Origin: Lineus longissimus
Taxonomy: Eukaryota; Nemertea; Pilidiophora; Heteronemertea; Lineidae
Length of the DNA stretch: 64,000 bases
Assembly (NCBI RefSeq): GCF_910592395.1
Contig: NC_088312.1
Span: 12,464,001 to 12,528,000 of the forward strand
Reading direction: 5' to 3'
Shown here: positions 1-11,165 of the stretch, piece after piece
Layout of the letters: every line of letters begins with the position of its first letter
Position numbering within the stretch: position 1 is the stretch's first letter
Position numbers and translations under genes: made by a program
Notes under the pieces: generated by a model
Seen by the model: the letters and a program-made list of their open reading frames with translations, nothing else
Database searches by the model: none
Told to the model about the DNA's origin: nothing

Positions 1-344
1 AGTTGTCACTTACTGTCAGCAATGTTTTCTAGCCATGACGAACGTGCAAGTTGTATGCTTATTTTGAATACCTAAAAGGTCTTAAAAGAAAGGCCAAAAG
101 AAACTATAGGGTTAGCTTGAGAGTTTCTTTTGGAGACACGTCCACCCTGGCATGCCCGTGTCCACCCTCATCCCCGCCCAATAAACGGCCCTGACCTGTT
201 ATGTTTGCACAAGGATAACAATTCAAAATGTGAATGATTCAGATGAAAAAAAGAAGCAGTCAGTATAAGCAAACATAAATAAGGCTCCCTGATATATGTT
301 TGGTATAAGTAATAGCTTACATGTATCTTTCATTTGTATTTCAG

Positions 345-3300
345 GCGAGTAAGGAGATGACGACAAAGCAATTCGGAAAGATAGCTAACGCCTGTGGCTG
401 TAACGCCCTTGGGGTCCAGCTGGTCGCCAACTACCTCCGGACAATCAAGGGACCTGTGGAAAAGGTTCTTGAAAACATAACGGAGGACTCACTGAAGTTT
501 GACCGAGGAGCTGAGAAGAAGGTAAACTTGCTGTTGCGATTTTTACGGCAGCCTCTAATGCACCATCTTGACCCGCAATATTTTGAGATCGCTAAATCAC
601 TCAACCAAACCTAGGTGGATGAAAAGTATCTGGAGTTAAATTCATTTCTTGTCTTGGCTATCCCAGGAGAACGAATTTCTGCCTACAACCCTGTGCCCAT
701 TAAACGGATTCTAAAAATACACGAACAATTGCATTAGTTGGAACGATGACAAAACAGGCGACGAGGTTGGACAACGTGCGATCGGCGTTGACCTTTGCCC
801 TCTTTAAGTTTTCATATCAGCGCTATGATTGGGGCACGCGCTGAGAGCGTACCGAGAAAATAGGAAAATCGATGGAATCCGTCATGGGTTTGTTGAGCTG
901 GATAGTGGTGACGCAAACGCATGACAGTCCGGATGCTAATGCATTTACATGAGTTACTTGCTATTCTTCTACGGCAGGCATTTTAACGAGTGAGCCTTAT
1001 ATCAATCCTAACAATAACCATTAGCTTCCTTAACAATAACCATTAGCCTTCCTTCTCCTAACACTAACTCTAATCCTAACCCTTCCCTATTACTAATCAT
1101 AACCCCCTTTTCATCAGTTTAATCTCTCAAATTGCCCCGTGTTGTTAAAGTACTCTAAGAATACCCTCTTCGTAAAAAAATAACCCAAAGTTGGCAGCGG
1201 TTCCGAGTTTTAACCTGTAAATGGTTGGAATACAATTGTAAGTAATTTTTGGTTGCTCTTTTTCAGATGACACGGGTCTTCCGTTTCATCTTCGATAGCA
1301 TGGCTGAAAATTCCCGTAAACTGCTCATCCAGCTCTCTGCCTTCGATTCACCTTTTGATGTAAAGGCCGCCATGAAAGTTACAGAGTCAGGAGCATCGAT
1401 ATTAGCGATGAGCGCGGCGCTGGATGTCCTCATCAAGCGGCACCTATTGGAGGTCTATGACATCCGTGACTCACAGATGTCGGGAAAGATTAGCATCTAT
1501 GATTTTATTAAGCATACGAACATTCGACTTTCCCTCCACACTCTCACACAGCAGTTTACGGATGATATTTGTGTTCCAGGTGGGAAATATACCGCCATTA
1601 GATTGGAAGCTGACGAAAAAAAACAAGAGTACTACAGGGATATGATTTGTCGACTTGGCCGCCAAGTAGTGCATGATTCTCTAACCGCATCAATGACGCT
1701 TTCAGAATATAGAGGTCAGCTCAAAGAATGTATCAATCAGACGATAAATGACGAGAGAGTTTTGCCTTCCTTTACTGACCGAAAGAACTTTAGGGAGCAG
1801 TATCACTCGCACGTTGTGATGGAATGGTTCCTGAAACCGAAGAAACGTGCAACATATTACTTCAAAAAAGCACAGTTAGCAAAACAAAAAGGGGACATGG
1901 TCTCATTTGTTGGGATGTATTCTTGGTATGCAGATACATTCTTTGACGGCGCTTCCTATGATGCTGAAGTGGTCAAGAAAGTTCTCGAAGAAATAAAAAT
2001 GGTGCTAGGCGATCAGGTCAACTTTCCACAGAAGAGCGAGCGCGAGGATGAGGGTCGTGCTTTGGTTCGAGGTCACTATTTCTACGTTCAAGCAAGATAC
2101 CATTTCAAACAAAACGAGCCAGATGATGCCATAGTAGTTTCTAGAAACTGCGTTAAGACATTCAAAGAGTTTCTCGGCTATGATCTAGCATTGGGGCGTG
2201 CGTTGAATTTGGCCGGGAGTGCATACCACAGCAAGGGCGATCAGCCAAAAGATGCCTTGAGGTACCATAGAAGGGCTTGTGACGTCCTCGAGAAACTTTC
2301 TAAGAGATACAGCGCTGATATACATTTTGACAGCGTCATGTTCTACCAGAATGTTGGCAGCCAGTATCATACCATCGGCAACAAAATAGCAGACGAGATT
2401 GATATGAATATCATGTCAGGTGATAGGAGAGAAAATCTGAAGACAGAGAAGTTGGAAAACTACAAGAAGGCACTTAAATATTACGATAAAAGCATCGAGG
2501 TGATCGACTTGTTGCATATGACCGGGACTTGGAATCATGCTTTGATCTTACGGAATAGGTGCACCCTTCTCAGCGAACTCGGCGAGATAGAGCAGGCGCT
2601 TGAATCAGCTAAAGATGCCCACGAAATCGCCGAGAGGTTCCTGTTCAAGGACACCTTCCTTCAGATTAAGAGTAACTCGATTCTAGCGACAGCTCATTGT
2701 GACATGGCGGAAGAAGCGTTCGGTAAAGGAGATATAGGCAAGTATTCGCTACCTGGGGCAAACATGTATACGCGTGACGAAAGCATAAGCTTACTCAATA
2801 TCGCTTATGAAAAGTAATCGATCTCATCTATCATCAGTGTATATGTTTCGACAGTCAATTATTATTTGTTCTCAAAATCCAAAAAGTCTTACTGGCAAAT
2901 ATTCTCATCTCTGTTAGGTTCTCAGATCTACAAACTGTCCCGTTAAAGAGACAACTTGGGCATGAGATATGTTGCTTATTCAAACACAAATGGCTTGCAG
3001 TAAGATATTTTCTTCGAAAAAAACAGAGGCATTGAAAAATCTTTAACTGCAATGAACAGTGCACTAGAACGGAATGAAAGCCATAGATCCACCAGTCCTG
3101 ACAATTCGCAAGCAATTTCTAAAACCGCCTCGCAAAACGAGCGAGTATTCAGCATTGGTGAGATGTTACATGTTGCGAAGCGCGGTGGCAGGCAGGGGTA
3201 CTATCCCTCAGGCCACCTAAAACATTTGCTGAAATTGTCCCTTTAATGCAGGATTTGAGGCGCCTGAAATGCTGATTTAGGAAATGTAATATTTCTATAA

Positions 3301-5576
3301 AAGCGGTTCTCACTTGGAGTTCTACTGGTAAACGTTTAAATGTCTTGAACGGTTACGAACAATGCAGCCAAGCCCATTCGGACGGGGATCACCTTGGATT
3401 TTGCCTCAAATTCAAGATGGCCGCCAAATTCTAAAATAGTAACAACAACCCATTATCTTCAGAAAAGTATGATGAGCAGATGTTTAAAGCAGAGGAGTGC
3501 TTCCACGAAGCAGCTAAATACGCCATTAAGATGGGCAGAACAGCTGAAAACTATCGCGTACTTGAGAAACTGATGAGGGACTATAGAAGGCACTTGTATA
3601 GCTGGGGAAAGTGCGAAGAAGCTCAAAAAGTCACTAAGGTTTTTGAGGTAGGTAGTAGACGAAATGATTCCAGTCAAGATCGACCTATGTTTGGGTAATT
3701 TTTCGAGGTTGAGACCTCCTTTTGTGGGAACCTAGGCCAGGGAGGCCAGAATGGAACTGGCTTGCAAGGATGGAATTGTCACCTTAGGCTGCATTCTCAA
3801 GACCTCGTGGCATTGGTAACTGTTGCTTAGTGATCGACGAGCCCAGTTACGAGCGTACCTTTGAGCTACATGTACGCAGCAAATTTAGCTCTTGGTCCTC
3901 ACATTGGGAGAATGCTCAGGACTGGCCGTGTGACCATAGATTGTTTTCTTGAGGCTTGCGGACTTGTGGCGTTGTTTCCAAAGCGTCTGCCAACCACGAC
4001 ACTTATTCAGTCTTAACATGTTAACGGAGTTGTGGACACTGTTTTAATTTAGGAAGTGACTATTTGGCAAGCCAGGCTCACCAAACAGCGCCTTTTTTCT
4101 GCCCTAGATGGAGAGCCGAACTCATGCATATTCAACCATCCAGGAGCTCATTATCATTTGTGGCAACACGGTCAGCAACACCGGAGTTACAGCCGAAACG
4201 CCTTTAGAAATGCACACTAATGCATTTAACATGCTTATCAGTTAAATCACGTTTATGACTTTTTTTGTAAATCCATACAGTCATGTACATGTACATGCTT
4301 CTTCATGGATTATTGATCAAAACCCGAGTTTAGTAACAGAAATTGAATCGAGAGCGGGAAGTCGGCCATTGTTAAATATGCGCATATAAATTCGAATATG
4401 ACGTCACGGCTCTCTGATTGGCCAACATGTTGTAACCTCTCCGGCTCGCCAAAGAGGGTAGTATTTTTGCCCTGTTTGGCAAGCCCGGCTTGCCGAACAG
4501 AACAAAAAAAGATGCCTGTTTGGCGAGCGGCTTGCCAAATAGACCCGGCCTTTAATTTATTGCTTTTTTGTATGATTTTGAACAACGCATTGTTCATATT
4601 TCAGACCATGTTGGAGATAAAGGGTTCGATTGATGAAATTCCACCCAACCTGTACCAACGGATGAAGAAAAGAGTCACTGGCTTATTTTGGCAGGAAACC
4701 ACCGAGGCACTCGGGCGCCCTCTAGCAGATGATTTACCGACGCCATATGAAAAGAAGTTCAAAGATCGAGAAGTGCTTGGACCCAGTGAAACGTTTGGGA
4801 GACCCATCCATGTTTCCTGGAGGGACAGAGGCAGACGTTATTGGTGGAGGGTCATGCTGGTGTTTGAACCGTTGCATAGAATCTGGTACAGATGGTTCCA
4901 AAGGAGTCAAGGTGAAGGACAAGTACAAACTGCAGCTGCGCAAAAACCCGAATCGTCTGCTACGAAAAGGAAGCAGGACAGCGGAAGTATTGTCCAAGAA
5001 AAAAGAAGAAAGATAGACGGCAGCGAGAGTGTTGACCCAGGTCACGTGACTGTACCACAGGATTCAAAACTTGCAAAAGTTTTCGAAGAAAACGATTCAG
5101 ATTCGTCATCAAACGGAAGTGACGTCACTAATAGGAGGCGGCAAAGGTTAAATGTTCAACGGTTAACACCAGTGAAACCGGAAGAATATGATGAAGACGC
5201 GATGTCAATGGTATCCGATGCCTACAGCACTGCTTCGACGCCATTTTATGAAAATTTCGACGAATCCAGCCGACTTGGAGAAGATTCGAGTGGCGAGGCA
5301 GACAGTTACAGTGATGCAGAGAGTGGAAATGGAGGAGAGGAAGCTATGAATCTAGATCTGGAGGTGGGGCGCTTGGCGGTTCCTGAGACACATCTCGCCA
5401 TAGATGACTCGGAGCCATGCGGAACAGACGCCAAACCTCTTCCCATGCCATATGTGAGTTACTCGGAGGACCCTGATGAGGGCACAGGGCAGGCCACAGT
5501 CAAGGATGCGGAGGCCTCTAGTAGCGGGTACTTTGCAGATGTAAGCAGTATGCAGGATAAACAGGGTGATGCGTAA
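345..5576 (+). CDS. NB-ARC/TPR NOD-like protein, copy 1 (5' truncated by window)
   Basis: Coding exons are 345-521, 1267-2737, 3463-3647 and 4605-5576; phases join without a gap (0, 1, 0). The first carries the end of the ARC subdomain (CGCNALGVQLVANYL, in the place of the GLPLA motif). The second carries the winged helix and then TPR helices, the third a last TPR, and the fourth a C-terminal extension with a basic cluster and an acidic Ser-rich tail. Proteins of this layout are signalling ATPases of the Apaf-1/plant-NLR class; the function here is inferred. The 5' exons (death-fold domain, P-loop, Walker B), seen in copy 2 at 27009-31028, must lie before the window. It differs from copy 2 by four residues only, all in the last exon. 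Confidence 0.88.
1267..2737 (+). CDS. Copy 1 large exon: winged helix plus TPR region
   Basis: The exon follows a good acceptor (tttttcag). The first 100 residues (RVFRFIFDSMAENSRKLL onward) look like the ARC2/winged-helix part of NB-ARC; SIYDFIKH sits where an MHD motif would be, with Tyr for His. Two-helix TPR-like units follow from about residue 200, for example around ALRYHRRACDVLEKL and KALKYYDKSIEVIDLL. The frame runs on to a stop at 2815-2817, but the exon most likely ends at 2737 at a GC donor, because only that joins to the next TPR exon in frame. Confidence 0.85.
2738..3462 (+). other. Intron with non-canonical GC-AG ends (copy 1)
   Basis: The sequence reads GATATAG^gcaagt at 2737/2738 and ttatcttcag^AAAAG at 3462/3463. 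Joining these gives a phase-1 junction and an uninterrupted TPR helix (GDI, Glu, KYDEQMFK). The only nearby GT, at 2814, is phase 2 and would put a stop into the next exon. gcaagt is the usual form of a GC donor. The same intron is at 34539-35263 in copy 2. Confidence 0.72.
4052..4550. mobile_element. Palindrome-array MITE with 9-bp target duplication (copy a)
   Basis: It is flanked by the 9-bp direct repeat TTTAATTTA (4043-4051 and 4551-4559). It begins GGAAGTGACTATTTGGC and ends GCCAAATAGACCCGGCC, imperfect 22-bp inverted termini. At its 3' end lie two imperfect hairpins of the type CTGTTTGGC..GCCAAACAG separated by a T- or A-rich spacer. A 9-bp duplication and this size fit a Mutator-like non-autonomous element, but no transposase is present. 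Related insertions are at 35853-36393, 52588-52831 and 54634-54992. Confidence 0.8.
4605..5576 (+). CDS. Copy 1 last exon: C-terminal extension
   Basis: It encodes 323 residues after a cattttcag-type acceptor. The first 100 residues are Trp/Arg-rich (WRDRGRRYWWRVMLVF, RIWYRWFQ) and match no family I recognise. A bipartite basic cluster follows (KRKQ, nine residues, EKRRK), typical of a nuclear import signal. The rest is Ser/Glu/Asp-rich and probably unstructured. A possible donor (gat^gtaagc) lies 39 bases before the stop, so an alternative 3' end cannot be excluded. Confidence 0.8.
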   Translation, partial: TMLEIKGSIDEIPPNLYQRMKKRVTGLFWQETTEALGRPLADDLPTPYEKKFKDREVLGPSETFGRPIHVSWRDRGRRYWWRVMLVFEPLHRIWYRWFQRSQGEGQVQTAAAQKPESSATKRKQDSGSIVQEKRRKIDGSESVDPGHVTVPQDSKLAKVFEENDSDSSSNGSDVTNRRRQRLNVQRLTPVKPEEYDEDAMSMVSDAYSTASTPFYENFDESSRLGEDSSGEADSYSDAESGNGGEEAMNLDLEVGRLAVPETHLAIDDSEPCGTDAKPLPMPYVSYSEDPDEGTGQATVKDAEASSSGYFADVSSMQDKQGDA

Positions 5577-6570
5577 ATTTGGACTATAAATTGTGGTTCT
5601 TTGTATCTTCTGATAAACATCCCGAGTAAACATCCCGCTGATTTGTCAGTTCCCTCTGACCCTCTTTGACATAATCCACTTGCATTTTCGCACTTAATTG
5701 CCCCAAATGGCAGTAAATTTGATGTACAAAGGAAGACTCGGCAAAACCCCTCAAAATTGTTCACACGCACGTAACGCGCCCCGGCCAGCACATGCCGGAT
5801 TGGTGTAATGCTAATTGTATAGTCTTATAAAGATATCAGCCCACATGTAGCTCAATAACAAAGTACGACATAGCACTGCACTGAGCTTTGGGTTTTCACC
5901 TACTTTTCAAGGTAAAAAAATATCGCTTTGACCTTGCGGAAGCAAATATGAAATTACAAAGAGCACGGACGGGGCTTAGCGTAGTTTTCTAATAGCAACG
6001 ACCGCCGCGTGAGAACGCCCGGCCTAGTGATGTCCGGCATTCAGGCTGGCAATCAACTGTCTTGGCTGTTTTTCAAATGGGCTCCCACTGAAGTTGCATT
6101 GAAGTGGGAGCGCAGTAGGAGCAGGTATACATGCTTATAAAAACTGGTTGAATTAGAAAGGTTATCAGCTTCTCCAATTGCCTCGTGGCTATGGTCTCGT
6201 CTGAGATTTCGGGGAACTGCAACTCGAAGCGCACTGACTCAGTTCTTTCCGGGAAATACCAAGAGCGTTGAGGTAAAGCGGAGGCTGATTAGACAGAATA
6301 TCCATTTCATACTTGCAGGACTTGCCAACTCATTGACTTTTAAATGCTTATTGCAGATTGATACTGGTGTACTCAAGTAAACAAGAAGAGTGCGCCGACT
6401 ATAACAATGATGATAGTTGTGCGTCCAATCTGCGTTTCCACATGCGCTGCATATCGGAGAGGAAGGTAGTGACGCGTAATATTGTGGTCTTTAATAAAGC
6501 TATTAGAATTCCCAGTCGCTCATGCTTTTTGTGTATAGTCAGTACCTCTAAACGAAAGTAAGCATATTAC
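5577..6570 (+). other. 3' UTR and flank of copy 1
   Basis: No coding region is supported here. The best polyadenylation signal is AATAAA at 6493-6498, so the 3' UTR may be about 900 bases unless an unseen 3' exon exists. The stretch is repeated at 37420-38413. Confidence 0.5.
6493..6498 (+). terminator. Candidate polyadenylation signal, NB-ARC/TPR copy 1
   Basis: AATAAA on the gene strand, 917 bases after the stop codon. The same hexamer is kept in copy 2 at 38336-38341. Confidence 0.45.
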
Positions 6571-6624
6571 CATGCGTGTAAATGAAAAGGCATGCAGATG
6601 CCCATGACCGGTGTTCCTCATATC

Positions 6625-8031
6625 TCAGTGTTTGCAACAGACTGACTTGGCATTAATTATTTTTATTGGAAGCTTCTCCACAACAGTTGCAACTGCTCCC
6701 GGGGCAGTCCATTGCGTCACCTTTATTGGATCTGGATAGGGTGAGGAACGAAGCCGGTCCACTGCGTACGGAATGGAAGTGGCCCTTGACGACTGTCGAC
6801 CATCGTCAAGAGGGAAACAATCCACAAATATATTTAGGCTGTTAACCGTAATAAAAACAAGGTCGAGGAAGGGCATTGGAAGAACAGCCGTCATTGTCAC
6901 TGCCCCCAACAAAGAGACAACATCTGTATCCACTGTTCTAATCATCACTGTTTTGAAGCCGGAATTCATCGCATCTTTGACATGAAGGAAGATTCTTGTG
7001 TCCGCCTCCTCATGGGAACATGGCTGTAGTCCGTCCGTATTCTGATCCATAACTGAGGTAACAACAGCCTCGCTTAAGGTGGATATGATGATTTTGTCTC
7101 CAGTGTCTTCAGAAGCCAACTGCTTTTCCAGAAACTGGAAGAGTTCCTCTTTATTTTCATCGTTGCGCAAGAAGTTTTTCCAATGTCCTGGAAGCTTGAC
7201 ATTACAAGACACTCGTCTGCGTGCTCCGGTTCCTCTATTTTCTCGGGTTGAAAGTTTCAGACTGTCTTTCAGGTAAATGTCCCAAACAAGATCAACTCGA
7301 CTCGTCTTCTCTAGCTGTGCTGACACATGTGGAATGAAAACATCCTTGGCATATACCCCGAATGTCCTAGATTCCCCAACCGGCAGAAGATGTACTACAG
7401 CTGCGCCATCAAGAACTTTTACCTCAACAGATGGGGTGTTGGAGACGACTGAATCGATCTTGGACTCGAGGCATCCCACAAGATCAGACTTTTTCCCCTG
7501 TCGAAGTTTTCCGGACGAAGACAGCGATGGTGGGTACTGCTGATTCTCGTGCTTGAAAAACTCCTGAAGGTCACCTTCTCGTGATTGACTGGCGATGTAT
7601 AAACGCGAGAATAAGTAGCAGTCACTCTTCAGTTCGGTTAGCTTTTCCTTGTCCTTTGATGGGGCCTTCTTGTTAGGCCTGCTGAACAGCGGGAGCGCAT
7701 TTCTTGGTATTGTGGCACTTATTGCTTTGTCGTTTTTCGACGGACATCTCTGACGGAGGTTAGTCATGTCCCTTGTGTGCACAGGAATCCACCGAGCATA
7801 GTGCACATGGTCCAAAGCAAAGAACCATGGAGCAAGTTGAGCCATAGACTCAACATACAAATCGAAGTCGGATGTGCGGAGGGCTCGTACGAAAGCCAGG
7901 AGATTTAACTCTAGTTCCAAAACTATGCTCCAGAATTGAAACATGGGATGGGAAAGACACATCTTTTCGCACCATGCAGTGAAGGCCGAATCAGAGAACG
8001 TATCACTATCAGCTGAAGTTTCTTCTTCCAT
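6625..8031 (-). pseudogene. Transposon protein, C-terminal part with XPG-I-like motif
   Basis: 468 residues. An early block (LDHVHYARWIPVHTRDM) is followed near residue 345 by HEEADTR and, about 20 residues on, TVDTDVV. This spacing and these acidic residues recall the EAEA..SEDSD pattern of XPG/FEN1-type nucleases (PIN-like fold). Copy 2 at 38382-39026 keeps only the C-terminal codons, with a 4-bp difference changing its end. Confidence 0.6.
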
Positions 8032-8046
8032 CTCAAACGCTTGTCT

Positions 8047-8871
8047 CTAAAAACAATACAGCGATGCAGCAGTGATTTGATGAGCCCTCCGTGTCTTCGT
8101 TATATGCGAGGCACGAATGAAACTGTCTGCCGTTCCTTGGTTGGCAACGTTTGCCTGGGCGATAGCATTTGCCCAGCCACTCCCCTCGATCAAATCTCCG
8201 ATCACCTTTAGCGCTGCCATTTCGATGTGGAGAGGACCCAGCATCATGACGTACTTGTTTTCGCCGAACAACCGTGGTGACCACCACTGGATCTGCTTTC
8301 CGATGGCGTACAGTGGCTGGTCCGTGGTGAGAACAGGGGTTTGTCCCGGATTGAGATGCTCCGTTGTTGCCTTATTTGTTTTCATGCAATGGGTTATCAT
8401 GGCGAATGAATGCGATACATCTCGAAACAATGGCATCAAAGCAACGGCTGTTGGGAGATTGTTACTAGGATCCTGCATGGATGCGTGATAAGCCGCCAAT
8501 GACACATCTTCGACGTCTTCCAGTTCCTCTGTCACCAGTAACATTTGCTTCTTCAGCCAGTCATACTCTTTCTTGCGGTCCTCAGTAACTTTGTTAGTTT
8601 CTGGTCTCACAGGCCCTTCGATCATTGGAGCTACAATTTCCTTAGGCATGGGGATAGCAGGCAGGACGTTTGTGTACGATAAGGGGAGAGGAGGAATCTG
8701 TTTGTCCATATGTGTTTGCTCTAAAACGATTCTGTCTCTAACAGTTCCTCGATTGTCTTTGGTTGGATGCTGGCACAGGGAATGTGCTGTTCCATGAAAA
8801 GAGTCGGCTGCAGTTATTGCGCTTGGATTGTGATCAATGTTGTCAACCTGACCAGTTGTAAAAAGACCCAC
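8047..8871 (-). pseudogene. Transposon protein, middle part
   Basis: It begins GLFTTGQVDNIDHNPSA and contains GPLHIEMAALKVIGD and GTADSF, strongly conserved-looking blocks of this multi-copy family. It ends at a TAG. The next fragment is in the same frame only five codons later, so this is a simple nonsense mutation. Confidence 0.65.
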
Positions 8872-8926
8872 CTTTCAGCTGAGGGGGACACACGGTACCA
8901 TCACTTTCAAAGCGCTTGATGATTCC

Positions 8927-10357
8927 TTAGGCGACTACAGACAAAATCCTCAACACTCGGTCATACGATATCGATAATCCATGCCTGTGAAGGCAGTCCA
9001 CAAGCTCCCGCTTCCTTGTCTTCGCGTGGATCTTCAAGCCTAGGTAGACAGGAATAGGAACCTCCCTTTCACTATTGTGCCGCACAACTGCCTGCGGTGG
9101 TTTATTCGACGCCTTGATACTATTGAACGTGAGAAGTTCAGAAATGGTGCGAGCTGCTTGTGTTGACGATTCTTCCTTGCGCGACTGAGACTTTATACTT
9201 GGACCATCAAGAATCATACTAATGAGTGCAAGCAATGTGTCTGGGACGGTTTGTTCTGGTTTTTTCTCACAAAGCGAGCCGTTGAATGAGTGACCATAAC
9301 TGAAAATCTGCTTTCGAATGATAGTAGCAGCCCTAGCTAGTTGCAAGGCTTCAGAGTCTCCATCTGAACAGGCCTTCAATATTGCATCACCAACCGCAGT
9401 ATCATAAGTCAGGAGTACATCCCTTCCTTGGTTTACAGCCTTCAGATATGGACAGTGCAATAGCAAACGTTCCTTCAAGCGCGTTGAATTGACCTTATCG
9501 CTGTCCTCTGAACTCAGCTCTGTAAGACGTTCACTATAGACAGAGACTAGATCAGCAAGACGGAAAACTGGCACGAGGGTCTCGATCAGCCGCATTTCAT
9601 CTATGTAAGCTATCAACTCTGCCAGCGCAATATTGTGATAGGATGAAGACGCTTTCCGACCATGACTTTCTGCACCTTGCTTGTCCTTATCGCCCTTTTT
9701 GAACCTGTTGTACAGTTTGTTGTAACAGTTCTTATGGTACTTTGCGTCTAATGCAATCATATCACCCGCTGATAGTTTCGCCAAAAGCTTAGTGTCATTT
9801 TGCTCTGTGGCATACCAGCGAACCAACGTATCGGTCCTAAGAGTAGAAACTGCATGTAATCCTGAAGGCCCAGCTTCTCCATCGCAGAAAAAACTGACTG
9901 GAACTGATATCGAATCATCTTTCAAACTACCAGTAGACCACCTTCTTCGTTTTACTGGGGGCCTGCCATCACCATTTGCGTCGTTTTCTGATTCGGACTT
10001 TCGTTTGATTTCTCGCTGTAACTTAAATTCACTGAACATGTTCCTGCACGTCTTGTGCCACTTCGCTTCGTTCTTCCGCAATGTCTCTTGAATACCTGAC
10101 CCATCATCTAATTGTTCAGTACAAATGTTGAGAGGTACCTGACCAAGTTCTTTGAACCTAGCTGGGTTAGTCGCGAATGTCTGATAACTTGTGCCGGTAG
10201 AAGCTTCACTGTGACCTCGCCCTCTACCCCGCATCGGTTGGGAAAGGGTTTCTGATGACGAAGTTTGACAAAGTAGGCACATATTCCAGTCAATTGGGGG
10301 CCTCCGTACTTCTCCAAGCTCACCAGGCCTAACCATACGGAACTGCTTTGACATCAT
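8927..10357 (-). pseudogene. Transposon protein, N-terminal part
   Basis: 476 residues. It has two Cys/His clusters, one pairing CLLC with WHKTC and another in YHKNC, which look like zinc-binding fingers, and a basic stretch (VKRRR). The family is very common as multi-copy hypothetical proteins in invertebrate genomes. The frame ends at an in-frame TAA, after which the same frame continues for about 20 codons (through a TVCPPQL motif) before a 1-base shift into the next fragment. This shows the gene is broken. Confidence 0.65.
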
Positions 10358-10974
10358 TCACCGATTCCTGAAAAAAAATGATCACATGAGTTGTTTTTCA
10401 AATTTTGGCTTGTTTTGCGCTCCATACCCCGGTATTTATAAAAAGAACTTGTCAACAACTCAACATTTGACATTGTCAGTCATACTAACAGTAGTGTTCT
10501 ATTAGATACACCACTTTCATTTACTACAATCAAAGACTGCCAATAAACCATGTACGTATGATCAGTGTTAGGCCTAATGTCCATACATGTAGGCCTACAC
10601 ACTGGTGCACATCGTACTTTCACTTTCATTTGACATGACAGCACGTGCCTCTTTTCAATACTTAAGTATATCTATTGCGCATTTATATGCTAGAGCATAC
10701 TATCAAATACTTACATGCTACATTTCCTTCATAGATCCATTTAGATGGTAATACGGGAAGAAATGATCTCGGTTTAATTAGCTTCTTTGTTTCAAAAATA
10801 TTGCATAATCATAGGTGGCAGCACTGAATTATGGGATGCAAAATGCGCATTAATTGTTTTTTTTTTGATTGAGCCCTTTTCTTTTAGTAAGGCATTATTA
10901 TAGTTGTTACAGATATGAAGTGGTGACGGATATACACCTGAGAGTAGTTTGACAAAAACAGAGGCATTTGAAAA

Positions 10975-11165
10975 TTGAGGCGGCAACCTTGAAATCCAAG
11001 ATGGCCGCCATCTGACCGAATTTCTGATGCTCCGAAAATGTTCCTTGATATTGAAAACATGGGTATAGGCGCTCGATTTTCCATCCTACGTGCTTTAGAA
11101 CTGGAGATATGGACAAAACTAGGTTATTTTGGCGGCCATTTTAGAATTCAAGATGGCGGCCACCA
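10975..11165. repeat. Repeats of an AAGATGGCGGCC motif
   Basis: CAAGATGGCCGCC or its close variants occur at about 11000 and 11150, and in inverted form at about 11132. One also lies in the intron near 3413. They look like pieces of a dispersed repeat within the transposon's upstream region. Confidence 0.4.

Larger units (their letters stand above)
1..6919. repeat. Segmental duplication, copy 1 (partner 31802-38768)
   Basis: This stretch is almost base-for-base the same as 31802-38768, exons, introns and 3' flank alike, with scattered single-base differences. It has one 42-bp length difference in the intron at about 4500 and a 4-bp difference near 6630. The left edge is simply the window edge, so the true duplication is longer. 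Homology resumes after a gap at 11288-11462, which matches 38768-38942. It may be a recent tandem gene duplication or two haplotypes left uncollapsed in an assembly; sequence alone does not decide. Confidence 0.93.

Noticed and set aside
1003-1108. Interstitial telomere repeats
   Set aside because: CTAACC/CTAATCC-like words are irregular and mixed with other sequence; not a clean TTAGGG array.
1249-2817. Single 522-residue gene as shown by the uninterrupted frame
   Set aside because: The first residues precede a clear splice acceptor and the last 26 codons follow a GC donor; exon phases of the neighbours require the shorter exon.
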